Assembly: GCF_900116645.1 (NCBI RefSeq)
Contig: NZ_FPBO01000001.1
Coordinates: forward strand, 1 to 64,000
Reading direction: 5' to 3'
Origin: Pseudoduganella namucuonensis
GTDB lineage: Bacteria > Pseudomonadota > Gammaproteobacteria > Burkholderiales > Burkholderiaceae_D
Length of the DNA: 64,000 bases
Shown: positions 9,206 through 18,000 of the stretch, piece by piece
Numbering within the stretch: position 1 is the first letter of the stretch
Layout: the number at the start of each line of letters is the position of its first letter
Made by a program: the position numbers and the translations under genes
Notes under the pieces: generated by a model
The model's database searches: none
What the model was told of the DNA's origin: nothing
Seen by the model: only the letters and a program-made list of their open reading frames with translations

Positions 9206-9475
9206 ATGATTCAACAAGAACTTGAGATTATCAACAAGCTTGGTCTGCACGCGCGCGCTTCCGCCAAATTCACCCAGCTGGCGGCGAAGTACAAGAGCGA
9301 CGTCTGGCTGACCCGCAACGCGCGCCGCATCAACGCCAAGTCCATCATGGGCGTGATGATGCTGGCCGCCGGCAAGGGCGCCAAGGTGATGCTGGAGGCC
9401 GACGGCGCGGACGAGGGCGATTGCATCGCCGCCCTGTCGGCGCTGGTCAACGACAAGTTCGGCGAAGGCGAGTAA
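9206..9475 (+). CDS. ptsH: phosphocarrier protein HPr
   Basis: An 89-residue HPr. The active-site histidine H15 is in NKLGLHARASAKF and the regulatory serine S46 in INAKSIMGVMML; both are intact, so control by an HPr kinase is possible. It takes phosphate from EI and passes it to EIIA. It lies 39 bases after the EIIA gene and its stop overlaps a possible ATG of ptsI in TAATG. Confidence 0.95.
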   Translation: MIQQELEIINKLGLHARASAKFTQLAAKYKSDVWLTRNARRINAKSIMGVMMLAAGKGAKVMLEADGADEGDCIAALSALVNDKFGEGE

Positions 9476-9534
9476 TGCCGGATGACCGCAGCAGCCCGCC
9501 GCCCCCACCGCTCCGCATCCTGACAGGCCCGCCC

Positions 9535-11280
9535 ATGGCATCGTTCACGCTCCACGGCATTCCCGTTTCGCGCGGCATCGCCATCGGCCGCGCGCACCTG
9601 CTGGCGCCGGCCGCGCTGGACGTCAAGCACTACCTGATCCCCGAGGAACACCTGGAGGCGGAGGTGCTGCGCCTGCAGGAGGCGCTGGCCGCCGTCCACC
9701 GCGAGCTGCAGACGCTGTGGAACGAGCTGCCCAAGGACGCGCCGACGGAACTGGGCGCCTTCATCGACGTGCACGCGCTGATCCTGTCGGACCCGCTGAT
9801 CTCCGAGGCGCCGCTGGACATCATCCGCGCCCGCCACTACAACGCGGAGTGGGCGCTGCTGACCCAGATCGACGAGTTGTCGGCGCAGTTCGACGAGATC
9901 GAGGACCCCTACCTGCGCGAGCGCAAGGCCGACATCCAGCAGGTGGCCGAGCGGGTGCTGAAGGTGCTGATGGGCAGCGAGCCGCTTCCGGTGCAGGGCG
10001 AGCTCGACATCGACGACTTCCAGGCCCAGATGATCGTGGTGGCGCACGACATCTCGCCGGCCGACATGCTCAAGTTCCGCGACCGCTCCTTCATCGGCTT
10101 CATCACCGACGTCGGCGGGCAGAACTCGCACACCGCCATCGTGGCGCGCAGCCTGGACATCCCGGCGGCGGTCGGCATGTCGCAGGCCTCGATGCTGATC
10201 GAGCAGGACGACTGGGTCATCATCGACGGCGACGCCGGCGTGGTGATCGCCAATCCGAGCGTGCTGGTGCTGCAGCAGTACCGCGAGCGCCAGCTGGCGC
10301 AGCAGCGCGCCCGCAAAAAGCTCAACAAGCTGAAAAAGACCGCCGCCGTCACGCGCGACGGCACCACCATCACCCTGCTGGCCAACATCGAGCTGCCGGA
10401 GGACACGGCGGCGGCGATGGAGGCGGGCGCCAACGGCGTCGGCCTGTTCCGCTCCGAGTTCCTGTTCATGGGGCGCGACGCGCGCATCCCGTCCGAGGAC
10501 GAGCAGTTCGAGCAGTACAAGAAGGCCGTGGTGGCGATGAAGGGCCGTCCGGTGACGATACGCACGCTCGACATCGGCGCCGACAAGCCGCTCGACCAGA
10601 CCGAGCACACCGCGCTCAACCCCGCGCTGGGCCTGCGCGCCATCCGCTACTGCCTGGCCGAGCCGCAGATCTTCCTGAGCCAGCTGCGCGCCATCCTGCG
10701 CGCCTCCGCCTTCGGCAAGGTGCGCATCCTGATCCCGATGCTGGCGCACGCCTTCGAGATCGACCAGTCGCTGGCCATGATCGAGCAGGCCAAGGGCCAG
10801 CTGCGCGACGCCGGCGTCAAGTACGACCAGGGCGTCGAGGTGGGGGCGATGATCGAAATCCCCGCCGCCGCGCTGTCGCTGCCGATGTTCGTCAAGCGCA
10901 TGAACTTCCTGTCGATCGGCACCAACGACCTGATTCAGTACACGCTGGCGATCGACCGGGTTGATTATGAGGTGGCGCACCTTTACAATCCCCTGCATCC
11001 GGCGGTGCTGCAGCTGATCGCCATGACCATCTCGGCCGGCCACAAGGCCGGCATCGACGTGGCCGTGTGCGGCGAAATGGCGGGCGACGTCAAGTTGACG
11101 CGGCTGTTGCTGGGCATGGGGCTGCGCGAGTTCTCCATGCACCCGGCGCAGCTCTTGTCGGTCAAGCAGGAGATCCTGAACAGCGACCTCGGCCTCATCA
11201 TGCCGCAGACCCGCAAGATCCTGCGCGCGATGGAACCGGACGTCATCGCCGACGCCGTGCACGCGCTGCAGCAGCTGTGA
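9535..11280 (+). CDS. ptsI: PTS enzyme I (phosphoenolpyruvate--protein phosphotransferase)
   Basis: A 581-residue enzyme that transfers phosphate from phosphoenolpyruvate to HPr. The phosphohistidine is H199 in GGQNSHTAIVARS. The C-terminal PEP-binding barrel shows GVGLFRSEFLFM, TLDIGADKPL, ALGLRAIRYCL, and the GTNDLIQYTLAIDR signature with the catalytic cysteine in VAVCGEMAGD. I chose the ATG at 9535 (MASFTLHGIPVSRG) because homologues start there. An in-frame ATG at 9475 overlaps the ptsH stop codon (TAATG) and would add 20 proline-rich residues, so translational coupling from that start is a real alternative. It is the last gene of the gsh-PTS cluster. Confidence 0.93.
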   Translation: MASFTLHGIPVSRGIAIGRAHLLAPAALDVKHYLIPEEHLEAEVLRLQEALAAVHRELQTLWNELPKDAPTELGAFIDVHALILSDPLISEAPLDIIRARHYNAEWALLTQIDELSAQFDEIEDPYLRERKADIQQVAERVLKVLMGSEPLPVQGELDIDDFQAQMIVVAHDISPADMLKFRDRSFIGFITDVGGQNSHTAIVARSLDIPAAVGMSQASMLIEQDDWVIIDGDAGVVIANPSVLVLQQYRERQLAQQRARKKLNKLKKTAAVTRDGTTITLLANIELPEDTAAAMEAGANGVGLFRSEFLFMGRDARIPSEDEQFEQYKKAVVAMKGRPVTIRTLDIGADKPLDQTEHTALNPALGLRAIRYCLAEPQIFLSQLRAILRASAFGKVRILIPMLAHAFEIDQSLAMIEQAKGQLRDAGVKYDQGVEVGAMIEIPAAALSLPMFVKRMNFLSIGTNDLIQYTLAIDRVDYEVAHLYNPLHPAVLQLIAMTISAGHKAGIDVAVCGEMAGDVKLTRLLLGMGLREFSMHPAQLLSVKQEILNSDLGLIMPQTRKILRAMEPDVIADAVHALQQL

Positions 11281-11315
11281 GGCCGCCGCCGTGACACTTA
11301 AATAAAAAGCAAGCC

Positions 11316-11342
11316 TGCGGAACCCATCCTCGTGGTTCCGCA
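11316..11342 (+). terminator. hairpin after ptsI, possible terminator
   Basis: TGCGGAACC pairs perfectly with GGTTCCGCA around a nine-base loop, 35 bases after the ptsI stop and before metX. No T run follows it, so it may be a weak or factor-assisted terminator or a processing signal. Confidence 0.5.
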
Positions 11343-11388
11343 TCGATTATTGGCCCGTGGGGCCGCGCAGTATTTTTTCTGACCTCCC

Positions 11389-12582
11389 ATGCCTTCGATA
11401 GGAATCGTCTCTCCGAAAACCATGCATTTCGCGGAGCCGCTGCAGCTGCAGAGCGGCGCGCAGCTGCGCGACTATATGCTGATGTATGAAACCTATGGCA
11501 CCCTGAACGCGGACAAGTCCAACGCGGTCCTGGTGTGCCATGCCCTGAACGCCTCCCACCACGTGGCCGGCGTGTACGCCGACCAGCCCAAGAACGTGGG
11601 CTGGTGGGACAACATGGTCGGCCCCGGCAAGCCGCTCGACACCGACAAGTTCTTCGTCATCGGCGTCAACAACCTGGGCTCCTGCTTCGGCTCGACGGGG
11701 CCGATGCACAACAATCCCGCCACCGGCAAGCCCTACGGCGCCGCCTTCCCCGTGGTCACGGTGGAGGACTGGGTGGCCGCGCAGGCGCGCCTGGCCGACC
11801 AGCTGGGCATCGCCCAGTTCGCCGCCGTCATGGGCGGCTCGCTGGGCGGCATGCAGGCGCTGGCCTGGTCCATCATGTATCCGGACCGGCTGCGCCACTG
11901 CGTGGTGATCGCCTCCACGCCCAAGCTGTCGGCGCAGAACATCGCCTTCAACGACGTGGCGCGCACCGCCATCCTGACCGACCCGGACTACCACGGCGGC
12001 GACTTCTACGAGCACGGCGTGGTGCCCAAGAACGGCCTGAAGGTGGCGCGCATGATCGGCCACATCACCTACCTGTCGGACGACGACATGGGCGAGAAGT
12101 TCGGCCGCAAGCTGCGCGACGCGGAAACCAACGGCGGCGGCTACAAATTCGGCTTCGGCGTCGACTTCGAGATCGAGTCCTACCTGCGCTACCAGGGCGA
12201 CAAGTTCTCGTCCTATTTCGACGCCAACACCTATCTCTTGATCACCAAGGCGCTGGACTACTTCGACCCGGCCCGCCACCACGGCGGCGACCTGGCCAAG
12301 ACCCTGGCCGGCACCCGCGCCCAGTTCTTCGTGGCCTCCTTCACCACCGACTGGCGCTTCTCGCCGGAGCGCAGCCGCGAAATCGTGCAGGCCTTGATTT
12401 CCAACCGGCGCGACGTCACCTACGCGGAAATCGACGCGCCCCACGGCCACGACGCCTTCCTGCTGGAGGATCCGCGCTACATGGGCATGGTGCGCGCGTA
12501 CTACGAGCGGGTGTGGGACGACATCGGGGGCAAGGCCGGCGGCGTCGCCGCGGCGGACACGGTCAGCAAGGAGGCCGCATGA
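11389..12582 (+). CDS. metX: homoserine O-acyltransferase (MetX)
   Basis: A 397-residue alpha/beta-hydrolase-fold enzyme that acylates homoserine at the start of methionine synthesis. Recognised are [52 protein letters not shown], the nucleophile serine in [13 protein letters not shown], and the catalytic His in [13 protein letters not shown]. Whether it uses acetyl- or succinyl-CoA cannot be judged safely by eye. It overlaps metW by ATGA, the standard metXW arrangement of proteobacteria. No methionine or SAM riboswitch is apparent in the 108 bases upstream. Confidence 0.95.
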   Translation: MPSIGIVSPKTMHFAEPLQLQSGAQLRDYMLMYETYGTLNADKSNAVLVCHALNASHHVAGVYADQPKNVGWWDNMVGPGKPLDTDKFFVIGVNNLGSCFGSTGPMHNNPATGKPYGAAFPVVTVEDWVAAQARLADQLGIAQFAAVMGGSLGGMQALAWSIMYPDRLRHCVVIASTPKLSAQNIAFNDVARTAILTDPDYHGGDFYEHGVVPKNGLKVARMIGHITYLSDDDMGEKFGRKLRDAETNGGGYKFGFGVDFEIESYLRYQGDKFSSYFDANTYLLITKALDYFDPARHHGGDLAKTLAGTRAQFFVASFTTDWRFSPERSREIVQALISNRRDVTYAEIDAPHGHDAFLLEDPRYMGMVRAYYERVWDDIGGKAGGVAAADTVSKEAA

Positions 12583-13190
12583 ATTTCGAACAACTGAGCA
12601 GCGCGCGGCCGGACCTGGCCTTCATCGCGCACTGGGTGCCGGCCGGCGCCCACGTGCTGGACGTGGGCTGCGGCGACGGCGTGATGCTGGACTTCCTGCA
12701 GAGCGACAAGCGCTGCAGCGGCTACGGCATCGAGATCGCCGACGACAAGGTGCTGGAAAGCAGCAGGCGCGGCGTGCGCGTGATCCAGCAGGACATGGAA
12801 AACGGCCTGGGCCTGTTCGGCGACAACTCCTTCGACACGGTGCTGTGCCTGTCCTCGCTGCAGATGATGAAGCACGTCGAGCCGCTGCTGCGCGACATCG
12901 TCCGGGTCGGCAAGGAAGCCATCATTTCCTTCCCCAACTTCGCCTACTGGCCGCACCGGGTGGCGCTGCTGAAGGGGCGCATGCCGGTGTCCGAGACTTT
13001 GCCCTACGAATGGTACGACACGCCCAACGTCCGATGCGCTACCATCAGCGACTTCCGCGACCTCGCCGAGGAGGTGGGGCTGGAGGTGATCGAATGCGTG
13101 GCGCTGGCCGAGGGCCGCATCGTCAACGTCCTGCCCAACCTGCGCGGCGAGCTGGCCGTGTTCCGCCTGCGTAAGAAGGCGGCGCACTGA
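12579..13190 (+). CDS. metW: methionine biosynthesis protein MetW
   Basis: A 203-residue class I methyltransferase-fold protein with the SAM-binding motif [16 protein letters not shown]. Later phrases [20 protein letters not shown] and [20 protein letters not shown] are characteristic of MetW. It supports MetX in methionine synthesis. It overlaps metX by four bases (ATGA), so the two are translationally coupled. Confidence 0.94.
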   Translation: MNFEQLSSARPDLAFIAHWVPAGAHVLDVGCGDGVMLDFLQSDKRCSGYGIEIADDKVLESSRRGVRVIQQDMENGLGLFGDNSFDTVLCLSSLQMMKHVEPLLRDIVRVGKEAIISFPNFAYWPHRVALLKGRMPVSETLPYEWYDTPNVRCATISDFRDLAEEVGLEVIECVALAEGRIVNVLPNLRGELAVFRLRKKAAH

Positions 13191-13223
13191 CGGAAGCATG
13201 ATCAACGCACCAAGGGGTTTACT

Positions 13224-14126
13224 ATGAAATCGCTGAACATTGGCTGTGCCGCGCTGGCGCTGGTATTCAGCGCGCACGCGTCGGTGGCGCTGGCCGCGCC
13301 CGCGGCCCAGCAGGACGGCATCCCGGTCGAGGAGATGTCGCGCCTGCGCGGCATCGCCGGCGACGCCGCCCAGTTCGACCAGCAGTCGAAACAGCAGTAC
13401 CTGCAATTGATGAGCGAAGCCCAGCAAAAGGGCGCGCTGCTGCCGGACAACCATCCGCAGGTGCAGCGCCTGCGCGGCATCGCGCGCCGCATCGTGCCCT
13501 ACGCCACGCGCTGGAATCCGGAGGCGGCCAAGTGGGGCTGGCAGGTCAACCTGCTGAACGCGCCCACCATCAACGCCTTCTGCATGCCGGGCGGGCGCAT
13601 CGCCTTCTTCAGCGGCATCCTCACCAAGCTCAATCTCACCGACGACGAGGTGGCCATGGTGATGGGCCACGAGATCGCCCACGCGCTGCGCGAGCACGCG
13701 CGCGAGCAGGCCGGCAAGACCGCCGTCACCGGTTTCCTGTCGCGCCTGGCCGGCGCCGGCGCGGCCGCCTATTTCGGCGTCGATCCGCGCATCGGCGAAC
13801 TCGGTGGCAACCTGGTCACCAAGGGCGCCTCGCTGAAGTTCTCGCGCGACGACGAGCGCGAGGCCGACCTGGTCGGCATGGACCTGGCCGCCCGCGCCGG
13901 TTTCGACCCGCGCGCCGGCAAGACGCTGTGGGAAAAGATGGGCGCGGCCAGCAAGGGCGCGCCGCCGGCCTTCCTGTCCACCCACCCGGCGGGCAAGGAG
14001 CGCATCGAGCGCATGGAGAAGGCGCTGCCGCAGGTGATGCCGGTGTACGCCCGCACGCAGGGCAAGGCCATCAACGCGCTGCCGCCCTACCGCAGCGCGC
14101 CGATGCCGGCGGGCGGCGCCGGCTGA
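13224..14126 (+). CDS. M48 family metallopeptidase, periplasmic
   Basis: A 300-residue protein with a signal peptide (cleavage after ALA, about residue 24). The zinc-protease motif HEIAH lies in VAMVMGHEIAHALREHAREQ, and the third zinc ligand is in DEREADLVGMDLA. NAFCMPGGRIAFFSGIL is the typical M48 strand before the motif. Such proteins (LoiP/YcaL/BepA relatives) act in outer-membrane protein quality control; this one lacks the TPR domain of BepA. It follows metW by 33 bases and is two bases from the next gene. Confidence 0.92.
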   Translation: MKSLNIGCAALALVFSAHASVALAAPAAQQDGIPVEEMSRLRGIAGDAAQFDQQSKQQYLQLMSEAQQKGALLPDNHPQVQRLRGIARRIVPYATRWNPEAAKWGWQVNLLNAPTINAFCMPGGRIAFFSGILTKLNLTDDEVAMVMGHEIAHALREHAREQAGKTAVTGFLSRLAGAGAAAYFGVDPRIGELGGNLVTKGASLKFSRDDEREADLVGMDLAARAGFDPRAGKTLWEKMGAASKGAPPAFLSTHPAGKERIERMEKALPQVMPVYARTQGKAINALPPYRSAPMPAGGAG

Positions 14127-14128
14127 CC

Positions 14129-15046
14129 ATGCCGCGTCCGCGCGTCAGGGAGGCGGCGCCGCTGCCCATGCGCGACGGCGTCGCGCCCAGCTATCTGTGG
14201 CTGCCGGAAGGGCAATGGCCGGACATGCTGGCCTTCCTGGTGGCGTACTACCCCGCCGTCAGCGAAGCCTCCTGGCGCGAGCGCATGGCGCGCGGCGACG
14301 TGGTGGACGGCGATGGCCGTCCGCTGCAACCATCCAGCCCCTACCGGCGCGGCATGCGCATCTTCTACTACCGCGAACTGGAATTCAAGGAGACCCCCAT
14401 CCCCTTCCAGGAGGAGATCCTGTTCCAGGACGAGCACATCGTGGTGGTGGACAAGCCGCACTTCCTGCCGATGATACCGACCGGCCGCTTCCTGCACGAG
14501 ACGCTGCTGGTGCGGCTGAAAAAGACGCTGGGCATCGAGGAGCTCACGCCCATCCACCGGCTGGACCGGGAAACGGCCGGCGTGGTGGTGTTCTCGTCGA
14601 ATATCGCCACGCGCGGGCGCTACCAGTCCATGTTCCAGCAGCGCGTGGTGCAGAAGGAGTACGAGGCGCTGGCGCCGCGCCTGCACGGGCGCGAGTTCCC
14701 CTTCACCTACCGCAGCCGCATGGTGGACGGCGACAAGTTCTTCACCATGAAGGAGGAGGCGGGCGAGCCGAATTCTGAAACGGTGATCGACGTCGCCGAG
14801 CACGGGTACGCGGGCGGCGACGCCACCCTGTACCGCCTGTGGCCCCACACGGGACGCCAGCACCAGCTGCGGCTGCACCTGGCGTCGCTCGGCATCCCCA
14901 TCGTCAACGACGCCTTCTACCCGGTGGCGCTGCCCTGCAAGCAGGACGACGTGTCGCAGCCATTGAAGCTGCTGGCGCGCGCCATCAGCTTCCCCGATCC
15001 GCTGACGGACGAGATACGGCGCTTCGAAAGCCGCCGCGTCCTTTAG
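14129..15046 (+). CDS. RluA family pseudouridine synthase
   Basis: A 305-residue RNA pseudouridine synthase. The catalytic aspartate is in THE-type motif PIHRLDRETAGVVVFS, and the conserved LWPHTGRQHQLRLHLASLG is present. The N-terminal 90 residues hold an S4-like segment (SWRERMARGDVVDGDG). The target uridine cannot be named; relatives act on 23S rRNA or tRNA. The start at 14129 is two bases after the protease gene. Its stop codon overlaps that of the convergent giant gene by three bases, with no room for a separate terminator. Confidence 0.88.
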   Translation: MPRPRVREAAPLPMRDGVAPSYLWLPEGQWPDMLAFLVAYYPAVSEASWRERMARGDVVDGDGRPLQPSSPYRRGMRIFYYRELEFKETPIPFQEEILFQDEHIVVVDKPHFLPMIPTGRFLHETLLVRLKKTLGIEELTPIHRLDRETAGVVVFSSNIATRGRYQSMFQQRVVQKEYEALAPRLHGREFPFTYRSRMVDGDKFFTMKEEAGEPNSETVIDVAEHGYAGGDATLYRLWPHTGRQHQLRLHLASLGIPIVNDAFYPVALPCKQDDVSQPLKLLARAISFPDPLTDEIRRFESRRVL

Positions 15047-18000
15047 TACACGGCCAGGGCCAGGTTGTCCATCCACAGTCCCGTCCCGCCCGATTGCCCG
15101 ACCAGCGCGACCTCGTCCTCCGGCGCGGCGAAGGCCGCCGCCGGGGGCGGACCCGCCATGGTGCCGTAGCTGAACGCCACAGTGGACGACGCGGCGGAGG
15201 CGTTGCCGGCCCGGTCCAGCACCGCGTTGGCCGCCAGCGCGATGCCGCCGGTGCCGGCGCTCCCGGCGACGGGCGTCAGCAGCGCGTACCAGCTCGAGCC
15301 GCTGCCGGACAGGGAACCGAGCGCGCCGCCGGTCACGGTGAAGTCGGCCAGCGTCAGCCCCGTCACGGTTTCGTTGAACTGAATGTAGACACTGGCGGTC
15401 TGGCCGCTGGTCAGCGTGTAGTCGCCCAGCGTCACGGAAGCCGTGGGGGCCGTCTGGTCCAGCGTGTAGTACTTGGTGCGCGTGGTGCTTTCCTCGGAGT
15501 CGGTGGCCGTGCGCGCGTAGAGGTAGGACGGGCTTCCCGCCGCCACCGTGGCGTTGTAGGTCCAGCTGTTGCCGGACACCGTGGCCGCGTTCCAGGACGT
15601 GCCGCCGTCCACCGACACCTCCACGCGCTCGCCGGCCGCCAGCGCGCCCGTGAAGGTGCCGCCGATGGTTTGCGCCGAGACGTTGGTGATGGTGTCCGTG
15701 TCGCTGCTGCCGCTGTCGATCAGCGTGATGGCGCTGTCCACGGTGGCGGTGGGGCGGATGTTGTTGTAGCTGAACGAGGCGCTGACTGCGGCCGCGCCGC
15801 TGCCGTTGCCCGCCCGGTCGGTGACCGCGCCGCCCGCCACGGTCACCGTGCCGCTGCCGGTGGCGCCGGCGTCCGGCGTCAACAGCGCGTACCAGGTGGC
15901 GCCGCTGCCGGACAGCGCGCCCAGTGTGCCGCCGGTGACGGTGATGTCGGACAGGCTCAGGTCCGTCACGCTTTCGCTGAAGCGGAAATACACGTAGGTG
16001 TTCTGGCCCGGCGTCAGCGTGGTGTCGCTGATGTCGATGTCGACGTTCGGCGCCGCCCGGTCCAGGGTGTAGTACTTGGTCTGCCGCGCGCTGTTCTCGT
16101 ATTCGGTGGCGGTGCGCGCGTACACATAGCCCGGATGCCCGGTCGCGATGGCGCCGCTGTAGCTCCAGCTGTTGCCGGACACGGTGGCCTGGTTCCAGGT
16201 CGTGCCGCCGTCCAGCGACACCTGCACATGCTCGCCCGAGGCCAGCGTTCCCGTGTAGGTGCCGCTGAAGGTCTGCGCCGTGACGTTGGTGATCGCGTCG
16301 CTTCCGCTGGCGCCGCTGTCGATCAGCGCGATGGCGCTGTCCACGGTGGCGGTGGGGCGGATGTTGTCGTAGCTGAACGTGGCGGCGACCGCGCCGGCGG
16401 CGCTGCTGTTGCCCGCCGTGTCCTTGACCGCGCCGCCGGCCAGCGTGATGGAACCACTGCCCGCCGCGCCGCTGGCGGGCGTGAGCAGCGCGTACCAGGT
16501 GTTGCCGCTGCCGGACAGCGCGCCCAGCGTGCCGCCGGTGACGGTGATGTCCGACAAGGCCAGGTCCGTGACCGTTTCGTCGAAGCGGAAATACACATAG
16601 GTGGTCTGGCCCGGCGTCAGGGCGTTGTCGTTCAGCGTGACGGTGACGGTGGGCGCGGTCTGGTCCAGCGTGAAGTACTTGGTCTTGGCCGCGCTGTTTT
16701 CCTGGTCGGTGGCGGTGCGCGCCTGGACATAGCCCGGCCCGCCCGCCGCGACCGCGCCACTGTAGCTCCAGGTGTTGCCCGACACGGTGGCCGTGTTCCA
16801 GCTGCGGCCCGCGTCCAGCGACACTTCCACGCGCTCGCCGCTGGCCAGGGCGCCGCTGTAGGTGCCGCTGAAGGTTTGCGCGCCCGCGTTGGTGATGGCG
16901 TCCGAGGCGCTGGAGCCGGTGTCGGTCAGCGCGATGGCGCTGTCCACGGTGGCGGTGGGGCGGACGTTGTTGTAGCTGAACGCGGCGCCGACCCCGCCGG
17001 CGCCGCTGCTGTTGCCGGCCTTGTCGGCGACGGCGCCGCCGGCCAGCGTCACCGTGCCGGCGCCGGCCGCGCCGCTGGTGGGTGTCAGCAAGGCGGACCA
17101 GCTGGAGCCGCTGCCGGACAGCGCGCCCAGCGTGCCGCCGGTGACGGTGATGTCGTCCAGCGTGAAGCCGGTGACGGCCTCGTTGAAGTGGAAAGACACG
17201 TAGGTGGTCTGGCCCGGCGTGAGGGTGCTGTCGTTGAAGGTCACCGACGCCGTCGGCGCCGTCAGGTCCAGCGTGTAGGACTTGTACTGCGCGGTGCTGT
17301 GGCCATAGGCCGTGGCGGTGCGCGCGTAGACGTAGTCCTCGTTGTCCGCCGCGATGGTCCCGCTGTAGCTCCAGGTGTTGCCGGACACGGTGGCGATGTT
17401 CCAGCTGTGGCTACCGTCGATCGAGACCTCCACATGCTCGCCATCGGCCAGCGTGCCGGTGAACGTGCCGCTGATGGTCTGCGCCGTCGCGTTGGTGATG
17501 GCGTCGGTGGCGCTGCTCCCGCTGTCGGTGATGGCGATGGCGTTGTCCACGCTGGCGGTGGGGGTGATGTTGTTGTAGCTGAACGAGGCGCCGATGGCGT
17601 TGGCCGACGTGCCGTTGCCGGCCGTGTCGGCGGCCGCGTTGCCGGCCAGCGTCACCGTGCCGGTGCCGGCGGCGCCGGCGGTGGGCGTCAGCAAGGCGTA
17701 CCAGTTGGCGCCGCCGCCATTGAGGGCGCCCAGCGTGCCGCCGGTGACGCTGATGTCGTCCAGCGTCAGGCCGCTGACGGTTTCGTTGAAGCGGAAGTAG
17801 ACGTAGGTGGTCTGGCCCGGCGTGAGCGCGGCGTTGTCCACGGTGACGGTGCCGGTGGGGCCGGTCTGGTCCAGCGTGAAGCTCTTGCTCACCCGCGTGC
17901 TGTCGTCGGTGGCGGTGGCCGTGCGCGCGTACACGTAGCCGGGGCCCCCGGCGGCGATGGCGCCGCTGTAGGTCCAGGCGTTGCCGGACACGGTGGCCTG

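Noticed and set aside
11281-11388. A SAM or other methionine riboswitch before metX
   Set aside because: Only one simple hairpin lies there; no multi-stem aptamer core that I can recognise, and the space is too short for most classes with an expression platform.
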